Shown here: piece after piece, positions 1 to 4,099 of the stretch
Layout of the letters: each line of letters begins with the position of its first letter
Position numbering within the stretch: position 1 is the stretch's first letter
Source of the DNA: Clostridiales bacterium
GTDB lineage: Bacteria > Bacillota > Clostridia > Oscillospirales > Oscillospiraceae
Direction: 5' to 3'
Assembly: GCA_017577345.1 (NCBI GenBank)
Contig: PITX01000087.1
Coordinates: 1 to 6,233, forward strand
Length of the DNA: 6,233 nucleotides
Position numbers and translations under genes: made by a program
The notes under the pieces: model-generated
What the model was told of the DNA's origin: nothing
What the model saw: only the letters and a program-made list of their open reading frames with translations
Databases searched by the model: none

Positions 1-3
1 GTT

Positions 4-9
4 AGGTGA
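4..9 (+). promoter_or_regulatory. Ribosome binding site of ispH-rpsA
   Basis: AGGTGA lies 6 bases before the GTG at 16, good Shine-Dalgarno spacing. The ATG at 11 is too close to this site and reads only ATG-TTG-TGA, so it cannot be the gene start. Stop codons at 3-5 (TAG), 7-9 (TGA) and 17-19 (TGA) close the three forward frames other than the gene's own, so any upstream gene must end about here. Its identity is not visible. Confidence 0.75.
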
Positions 10-15
10 TATGTT

Positions 16-2010
16 GTGAAGATCAAGATTGCAAAAACAGCCGGTTTCTGCTACGGCGTCAACCGTGCGGTCGGACTGGTGGAGCAGGCGATCGCGGACG
101 GAAAGGCAACGGTGACCTTCGGCCCGATCGCGCATAACCGTCATCTTGTGCGTCATTTTGAAGAATTGGGCGTGAAAGAAATCTCCGCATTGGAGAAAAT
201 TCCGGACGGCTGTACCGTTATCATCCGCTCCCACGGTATTCCGCGTGCGGTCTATGAGGCACTGGAACAGAAAAATGTGGAGATCATAGATGCAACATGT
301 CCGTCGGTCAAGCGCATCCATTCTTTGGTAGCCAAAGCAGAGGAGCAGGGGAGACAGCCTGTGATCATCGGCACTCCGACACATCCGGAAATCATTGCGA
401 TCGCCGGTTGGTGCAAGCATCCGCTTGTTTTTTCTAACGCCGAGGAGCTGAAAAATTGGCTGATTTCCTCAGAAAACAACAAAGATTTACCTATTACAAT
501 GGTGTCACAAACGACAAGTACACAATTTTTATGGGATTCTTGTAAGAAAATCGTAAAAAAAGAGTGTACAAATCGGGAAATCTTTGATACAATATGCAGA
601 GCAACTGAAAACAGGCAGACGGAAGCGGCGGAATTGGCTGCAACTTGCGATGCTATGATCGTCGTCGGAGACCGCAACAGCTCCAACACCGGACGCTTGG
701 CACATATCTGCTCGGAGCATTGCGCAAGAGTCGATCTGATCGACTGCGCGGACGAGCTTGAGCCTGCTGTTTATCAGAACTGCCATACTGTCGGCATCAC
801 TGCGGGTGCTTCAACACCTGCGTGGATTATAAAGGAGGTCAACAAGACTATGAGCGAAATTACTAATGTTGATGCAGTCGTAGAGGAGAGCTTTGAAGCG
901 ATGCTCGAAAACTCCATCAAGACTTTAAATACAGGAGATAAGGTTTTTGGCACCGTTACCGCGATCGGTTCAACCGAAGTCCAGGTAGACCTTGGCACGA
1001 AGCATGCCGGCTACATCCCGTATGACGAAGTCAGCGCAGATCCCACTGTTAAACCCGAGGATATTCTGAAGGTCGGCGATGAGATCGAGGTTTTCGTTGT
1101 TCGCGTCAACGATCAGGAAGGTACCGTTCAGCTCAGCCGCAAGAAGCTGGAAGGCATGAAGGTATGGGACGATGTCGAGAAGGCATGCGAGGAAAAGACT
1201 CCCGTCGAAGGCATCATCACCGAGGAGAATAAGGGCGGCGTCGTTGCCAATGTCAAGGGCGTTCGTGTATTTATTCCGGCTTCCCAGACCGGTATTGCCA
1301 AGGGCGGCGATCTGAGCGAACTCAAGGGTCAGACCATGAAGATGAAGATCACCGAATTCAACCGTGCCCGTCGCAGAGTTGTCGGCTCCATCCGTGCTGT
1401 CAGCGGTGAAGCTCGCAAGGCTGCAATCGAGAAGGTTTGGAGCGAGATCGAGGTCGGCAAGAAGTACACCGGCACCGTCAAGTCCCTCACCAGCTACGGC
1501 GCATTCGTTGACATCGGCGGCGTAGACGGCATGGTTCACATCTCCGAGCTGTCCTGGGACCGTATCAAGACCCCCGATGAGGTCGTCAAGGTCGGTGACA
1601 GCATTGATGTCTTCGTTATTAAGTTCGACGCAGAAAAGAAGAAGATTTCCCTCGGCTACAAAACTCCGGAAACGAATCCGTGGAACCAGTTCTGTGCAAA
1701 GTATTCCGTTGGCGATATTGCCAATGTCAAGGTCGTTAAGCTCGTTGATTTCGGTGCTTTTGCAGAGATCATCCCCGGTGTTGACGGCTTGATTCATATT
1801 TCTCAGGTTGCCGATCATCGCGTTGAGAAGGTCGCCGATGTTCTGTCCGAAGGTCAGGAAGTTGAAGCTAAGATCATCGATGTCGATGCAGACCGTAAGC
1901 GCATTTCTCTGTCCATCCGTGCTCTGCTTGAGCCGGTCGCAGAAGAGGAAGCTCCCGCCGAGGAAGCTGCTCCTGTTGAGGAAGCTCCCGCCGAGGAAGC
2001 TGCCGAATAA
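16..2010 (+). CDS. ispH-rpsA: Bifunctional 4-hydroxy-3-methylbut-2-enyl diphosphate reductase (IspH) / ribosomal protein S1 fusion
   Basis: This 664-residue protein joins two cytoplasmic functions. Residues 1 to about 277 are IspH, the [4Fe-4S] enzyme that reduces HMBPP to IPP and DMAPP in the last step of the MEP isoprenoid pathway. The three cluster cysteines are C12 (GFCYGV), C95 (ATCP) and C194 (TICRAT). Substrate-site residues are also present: H40 (AHN), H73 (SHG), H123/E125 (THPE), the NSSNT motif at 221-225 and S266. Residues 279-664 are ribosomal protein S1 with four S1 RNA-binding domains at about 307-376, 394-461, 480-549 and 565-635. Domains 3 and 4 show the classic YGAFVDI/FGAFAEI and VHIS/IHIS motifs. 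An acidic Ala/Pro/Glu tail covers 640-664. E. coli S1 has six domains, and four is usual for Firmicutes. Such fusions are known in Clostridia, so this is unlikely to be an assembly error. The GTG start follows a good RBS. An internal RBS at the junction suggests that free S1 is also made. Confidence 0.97.
   Translation: MKIKIAKTAGFCYGVNRAVGLVEQAIADGKATVTFGPIAHNRHLVRHFEELGVKEISALEKIPDGCTVIIRSHGIPRAVYEALEQKNVEIIDATCPSVKRIHSLVAKAEEQGRQPVIIGTPTHPEIIAIAGWCKHPLVFSNAEELKNWLISSENNKDLPITMVSQTTSTQFLWDSCKKIVKKECTNREIFDTICRATENRQTEAAELAATCDAMIVVGDRNSSNTGRLAHICSEHCARVDLIDCADELEPAVYQNCHTVGITAGASTPAWIIKEVNKTMSEITNVDAVVEESFEAMLENSIKTLNTGDKVFGTVTAIGSTEVQVDLGTKHAGYIPYDEVSADPTVKPEDILKVGDEIEVFVVRVNDQEGTVQLSRKKLEGMKVWDDVEKACEEKTPVEGIITEENKGGVVANVKGVRVFIPASQTGIAKGGDLSELKGQTMKMKITEFNRARRRVVGSIRAVSGEARKAAIEKVWSEIEVGKKYTGTVKSLTSYGAFVDIGGVDGMVHISELSWDRIKTPDEVVKVGDSIDVFVIKFDAEKKKISLGYKTPETNPWNQFCAKYSVGDIANVKVVKLVDFGAFAEIIPGVDGLIHISQVADHRVEKVADVLSEGQEVEAKIIDVDADRKRISLSIRALLEPVAEEEAPAEEAAPVEEAPAEEAAE
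565..593 (+). promoter_or_regulatory. Possible internal promoter inside the ispH part (weak candidate)
   Basis: TGTACA (565-570) and TACAAT (588-593), 17 bases apart, resemble sigma-A -35 and -10 boxes (4/6 and 5/6 matches). They lie in a conspicuously AT-rich patch: 481-600 has 37 G+C in 120 bases, against 59 in the preceding 120. A start near 600 would yield an mRNA carrying the S1 reading frame from 850. Promoter-like hexamers arise by chance in AT-rich DNA, so this remains a hypothesis. Confidence 0.25.
831..839 (+). promoter_or_regulatory. Internal Shine-Dalgarno at the IspH/S1 junction
   Basis: AAAGGAGGT is a near-perfect anti-16S match and much stronger than the site used by the full gene. 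It sits 10 bases before an in-frame ATG at 850-852 (codon 279), which lies between the last IspH residues (WIIKEVNKT) and the S1 sequence (MSEITNV). The spacing is slightly long but workable. The position at the exact domain border suggests a relic or a working start for separate S1 synthesis. Confidence 0.7.
850..2010 (+). other. rpsA: Probable alternative translation product: stand-alone ribosomal protein S1 (386 aa)
   Basis: This is an in-frame internal initiation product inferred from the Shine-Dalgarno at 831-839 and the ATG at 850. It would begin MSEITNVDAV and carry all four S1 domains and the acidic tail, a normal size for a four-domain S1. The reasoning is stoichiometric: S1 is needed at about ribosome abundance, whereas IspH is needed at enzyme levels, so internal re-initiation would uncouple the two. 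This is an inference, and whether fused protein, free S1 or both accumulate cannot be read from DNA. Confidence 0.5.
1945..2003 (+). repeat. Two 26-bp in-frame direct repeats encoding the acidic S1 tail
   Basis: Positions 1945-1970 and 1978-2003 are identical over 26 bases at a 33-base period, each encoding EEAPAEEAA. The period is a multiple of three, so gain or loss of a unit would only lengthen or shorten the disordered acidic C-terminus of S1. The nucleotide-perfect match points to recent duplication rather than selection on protein alone. Confidence 0.85.
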
Positions 2011-2021
2011 GCAGTTAAGAT

Positions 2022-2055
2022 TCGGGCGCGTTGCCGTATGAAGCAACGCGCCCGT
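2022..2055 (+). repeat. 34-bp perfect direct repeat, left copy, flanking the insertion
   Basis: Positions 2022-2055 are identical to 2309-2342, 287 bases downstream. The unit is the terminator hairpin plus one base on each side. The two copies bracket the inserted element, so deleting one copy plus the insert gives a simple convergent gene pair sharing one hairpin. Confidence 0.9.
2023..2054 (+). terminator. Terminator-type hairpin of ispH-rpsA (copy A)
   Basis: A perfect 12-bp GC-rich stem (2023-2034 with 2043-2054) encloses an 8-base loop, 12 bases after the stop codon. The expected U-tract is missing because repeat element copy 1 starts at 2055. The same hairpin recurs unchanged at 2310-2341, where TTCATTATT follows. 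That is probably the original downstream flank. Confidence 0.75.
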
Positions 2056-2308
2056 CAGCGTGTCGAAAAACCTTTTTCGACACGCTGACAGACTGTCAAA
2101 AAGTTCGGAAGACAAGCAACTCTCACTCGTCGGCGTACATAGGTACGGTAGAGTGAGAGTTGCGCAGTAAGTCAAAATCCTTGCGGAAGCAAGCATTATT
2201 CTGGTTGAAAAGTTCGGAATACTTTGGATTTTGAAAAATGCAAAATCTCTGCATCACGCCAAAAAAGTTTGACTGATTTTGACGGTTACGGACTTTTTTG
2301 ACAGTCTG
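2055..2308 (+). mobile_element. MITE-like structured non-coding insertion, copy 1
   Basis: This is a 254-bp element with no credible gene. It begins with a perfect hairpin, 2055-2088 (16-bp stem TCAGCGTGTCGAAAAA, loop CC). A body follows, bounded by inverted repeats: 2087-2107 pairs with 2289-2310, broken only by one bulged T and one G-T pair. Its ends carry GACAGACTGTC. Inside are a 13-bp perfect stem (2116-2128 with 2151-2163), a 9-bp stem (2171-2179 with 2275-2283) enclosing small hairpins at 2180-2193 and 2227-2247, and a 12-bp direct repeat AAAAGTTCGGAA at 2099 and 2208. The first 89 bases recur after htpG (83/89 identical), which shows a dispersed family. The terminal inverted repeats and flanking duplication suggest mobilisation by a transposase elsewhere. 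It could instead be a REP-like or transcript-end element. No family name is recognised. Confidence 0.75.
2116..2163 (+). repeat. Perfect 13-bp stem-loop within element copy 1
   Basis: Arms 2116-2128 and 2151-2163 are exact reverse complements around a 22-base loop. The loop itself holds a 5-bp inner stem (2134-2138 with 2143-2147). In element copy 2 the left arm differs at four bases, while its flanks and the first half of the loop are conserved. Confidence 0.85.
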
Positions 2309-2342
2309 TCGGGCGCGTTGCCGTATGAAGCAACGCGCCCGT
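2309..2342 (+). repeat. 34-bp perfect direct repeat, right copy, flanking the insertion
   Basis: This is the exact second copy of 2022-2055. It directly abuts the right inverted repeat of the inserted element. Confidence 0.9.
2310..2341 (-). terminator. Terminator-type hairpin of the ABC-F gene (copy B)
   Basis: The same 12-bp stem and 8-base loop as at 2023-2054 lies 4 bases past the stop codon of the minus-strand ABC-F gene. On that strand it is followed by ACAGACTGTCAAAAAA rather than U residues, so intrinsic termination may be weak unless the adjoining element helps. Before the insertion a single hairpin probably served both convergent genes. Confidence 0.65.
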
Positions 2343-2345
2343 TCA

Positions 2346-3947
2346 TTATTGCTCTTTACTGAACTCCAAATATTCGTCATATGTGCCGAGGCGGTCACAG
2401 ATCGTTCCGTCAGGCTTAAATTCAATGATACGGTTTGCTACGGATTGCAGAAGCTCGTGATCATGGCTTGCAAACAGGATATTCCCCGGGAAAGCCTTCA
2501 TGCCGTTGTTGACCGCCTGAATGGATTCCATATCGAGGTGGTTGGTCGGCTGGTCGAGCAGGAGCACATTTGCGCCCGACAGCATCATTTTTGAGAGCAT
2601 ACAGCGGACTTTTTCGCCGCCGGAGAGGACATTGACCGGCTTGAAAACATCTTCGCCGGAGAAGAGCATTCTGCCGAGGAAACTGCGCAGATATACATCG
2701 TCTTTTTTTGCCGAAAACTGCCGCAGCCAGTCTACCAGCGTATCCGTGCAGTTTTCAAAGAAAACGGAATTGTCCTTCGGAAAATAGCTTTGGGAGGTCG
2801 TAACGCCCCATTTGACAGTGCCTTCGTCCGGCTCAAGCTCACCCATCAGGATTTTAAACATTGTGGTCTGTGCAAGTTCATTTTCGCCGACAAAGGCGAT
2901 TTTTTCATTTTTGCCGACCGTAAAGCTTACCTTGTCCAGTAGCTTCACACCGTCTACCGTTTTGGAAACATCGGTAACAAACAGGATGTCCTTACCGACC
3001 TCGCGCTCGCGTGTAAAACCGACAAACGGATAGCGGCGCGAGGACATCGGGATTTCTTCAACGCTCAGCTTATCAAGTAGTCGGCGGCGTGCTGTAGCCT
3101 GCTTGCTTTTTGCCTTATTTGCGGAAAATCGGGAGATAAACTCCTGCAGCTCCGCGATTTTTTCTTCATTGCGCTTGTTTTTGTTCCGCAGGAGTGTCTG
3201 CACGAGCTGACTGGACTCATACCAGAAATCGTAGTTGCCGACATACATCTTGATTTTACCGTAGTCAATATCGACAATGTGCGTGCAGACGGTATTCAGA
3301 AAATGGCGGTCATGGCTGACAACGATCACAGTGCCGCTGTCCTCATATTCAAGCAAAAAGTTTTCCAGCCAGTTGATCGACTCAATATCTAAGTTATTTG
3401 TCGGCTCATCTAAAAGAATAATATCGGGATTGCCGAACAGTGCCTGTGCAAGCAGCACCTTGACCTTTAAGCGCGGATCGGTGTCCGCCATCATGTCGTA
3501 ATGGAGCTCTATGGGAATACCAAGTCCTTGCAAGATACGACTTGCGTCCGATTCTGCCTCCCAACCGTTCATCTCTGCAAATTCAATTTCCAGCTCAGAG
3601 GCAAGCATTCCGTCCTCATCCGAAAAATCAGGCTTGGCATACAGAGCATCCTTTTGCTTCATGACTTCGTACAGGCGTTTGTTGCCCATGATCACCGTGT
3701 CCATCACGGAATATGCGTCATATTCAAACTGATTTTGCTTTAACACAGACATACGCAGACCGGGTTTGATGGAGATCTCGCCCTTTGTCGATTCCAGATC
3801 GCCGGACAGGAGCTTCAAAAAGGTCGATTTTCCTGCACCGTTCGCGCCGATCACACCATAGCAGTTGCCTGCTGTGAATTGCAGATCAACATGCTGAAAA
3901 AGAAATGTACCGCCGAATTGCAATGCCAGATCGCTGACAGTGATCAT
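2346..3947 (-). CDS. ABC-F family ATPase, YkpA/YbiT-type (translation factor-like)
   Basis: This soluble 533-residue protein has two fused ABC domains and no membrane segments, the normal length for the YkpA/YbiT subgroup. ABC-F proteins bind the ribosomal E site and adjust stalled or initiating ribosomes, and some give antibiotic resistance. Nothing here indicates a resistance role. NBD1 has Walker A GANGAGKST (34-42), Walker B LLDEPTNNLD ending at 187 and an H-loop SHDRH, but its signature is unrecognisable (TDPRLKVKV near 156-164). The interdomain linker (about 245-310) is basic and helical, the tRNA-contacting region in this family. NBD2 has an intact signature LSGGEKV (441-447) and H-loop SHDH. 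Its Walker A reads GENELAQTT (354-362), with Gln for Lys at 360, and its Walker B reads LLLDQPTNHLD, with Gln for the catalytic Glu at 466. The start ATG at 3947 is preferred over the GTG at 3956 because the RBS lies between them and MITVSDLAL is the typical N-terminus. It is convergent with ispH-rpsA and divergent from htpG. Confidence 0.95.
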   Translation of the reverse strand: MITVSDLALQFGGTFLFQHVDLQFTAGNCYGVIGANGAGKSTFLKLLSGDLESTKGEISIKPGLRMSVLKQNQFEYDAYSVMDTVIMGNKRLYEVMKQKDALYAKPDFSDEDGMLASELEIEFAEMNGWEAESDASRILQGLGIPIELHYDMMADTDPRLKVKVLLAQALFGNPDIILLDEPTNNLDIESINWLENFLLEYEDSGTVIVVSHDRHFLNTVCTHIVDIDYGKIKMYVGNYDFWYESSQLVQTLLRNKNKRNEEKIAELQEFISRFSANKAKSKQATARRRLLDKLSVEEIPMSSRRYPFVGFTREREVGKDILFVTDVSKTVDGVKLLDKVSFTVGKNEKIAFVGENELAQTTMFKILMGELEPDEGTVKWGVTTSQSYFPKDNSVFFENCTDTLVDWLRQFSAKKDDVYLRSFLGRMLFSGEDVFKPVNVLSGGEKVRCMLSKMMLSGANVLLLDQPTNHLDMESIQAVNNGMKAFPGNILFASHDHELLQSVANRIIEFKPDGTICDRLGTYDEYLEFSKEQ

Positions 3948-3950
3948 AAA

Positions 3951-3960
3951 CCTCACCTCT
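3951..3960 (-). promoter_or_regulatory. Ribosome binding site fixing the ABC-F start
   Basis: On the minus strand AGAGGTGAGG precedes ATG (3947-3945) by three bases, with its GAGGTG core 6 bases away. The alternative GTG start at 3956-3954 lies inside this site, so the ATG is the supported start. Confidence 0.75.
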
Positions 3961-4000
3961 TGATCAGTTTATCACACAACAGGGTAGAAATAAAGTATGA

Positions 4001-4029
4001 ATTCTTTGTTACAGGGCTTGCATTTTCAA
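4001..4029 (-). promoter_or_regulatory. Candidate promoter of the ABC-F gene
   Basis: Minus-strand TTGAAA (4029-4024, 5/6 match to the -35) is followed 17 bases later by AAGAAT (4006-4001, 4/6 match to the -10). A start near 3994 would give a leader of about 47 bases. Its -35 lies between the -35 and -10 of the htpG promoter on the other strand, so the two would compete for RNA polymerase. The -10 is weak and the call is tentative. Confidence 0.35.
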
Positions 4030-4045
4030 TTTTACGCGTTATAAT
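4018..4045 (+). promoter_or_regulatory. Sigma-A-type promoter of htpG
   Basis: A consensus -10 TATAAT (4040-4045) is preceded at 16 bases by TTGCAT (4018-4023), which keeps the TTG of the -35. Transcription would start at about 4051-4053, inside the first arm of the CIRCE operator. A perfect -10 with an operator over the start point fits a strong promoter held down by a repressor. Confidence 0.75.
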
Positions 4046-4049
4046 AGCA

Positions 4050-4076
4050 TTAGCACTCTTGATTGATGAGTGCCAA
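4050..4076 (+). promoter_or_regulatory. CIRCE operator (HrcA binding site) upstream of htpG
   Basis: TTAGCACTC (4050-4058), a 9-base spacer and GAGTGCCAA (4068-4076) match the CIRCE consensus TTAGCACTC-N9-GAGTGCTAA at 17 of 18 positions. The only change is T to C at 4074. It lies between the -10 and the RBS, covering the predicted transcription start, which is the classic placement for HrcA repression of class I heat-shock genes. HrcA releases the site when GroEL is occupied by unfolded protein. hrcA itself is not in this window. Confidence 0.93.
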
Positions 4077-4082
4077 AACAAC

Positions 4083-4090
4083 AAAGGAAG
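4083..4090 (+). promoter_or_regulatory. Ribosome binding site of htpG
   Basis: AAAGGAAG ends 9 bases before ATG at 4100. The in-frame ATG at 4091 abuts the site and is too close to use. The in-frame GTG at 4070 lies within the CIRCE right arm. This fixes 4100 as the start. Confidence 0.8.
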
Positions 4091-4099
4091 ATGAATTTT

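Noticed and set aside
970..2196. Long minus-strand open frame (408 codons) antisense to the S1 domains
   Set aside because: It is antisense to a well-conserved, codon-biased gene, starts inside the repeat element, and its translation shows no recognisable domain. The absence of stops follows from S1 codon choice.
2055..2308. Group II intron fragment or autonomous insertion sequence
   Set aside because: The insertion point after a hairpin recalls group IIC introns, but no domain V-like hairpin, reverse transcriptase or transposase frame is present.
2022..2342. CRISPR-like spaced repeats
   Set aside because: There are only two repeat units, 287 bases apart, each a terminator hairpin around a structured insert. 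There are no regular spacers and no cas genes.
2123..2425. Minus-strand 100-codon frame across element copy 1 and the end of the ABC-F gene
   Set aside because: It crosses the hairpins, direct repeat and inverted repeats and overlaps a real gene on the same strand in another frame. It has no plausible RBS and the body is better explained as structured non-coding DNA. Similar frames may be annotated as small hypothetical proteins wherever the repeat occurs.
2350..3947. Antibiotic-resistance ABC-F determinant
   Set aside because: Sequence features match the housekeeping YkpA/YbiT type. There is no long antibiotic-resistance-domain linker and no attenuator leader upstream.
3948..3956. Three-codon extension of the ABC-F protein from the GTG at 3956
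   Set aside because: The GTG is part of the Shine-Dalgarno for the ATG at 3947, and family members begin at the MITV-like position.
4070..4099. N-terminal extension of HtpG from the GTG at 4070
   Set aside because: The GTG lies in the CIRCE right arm close to the transcription start, with no RBS before it. The RBS at 4083-4090 and the conserved N-terminus support 4100.
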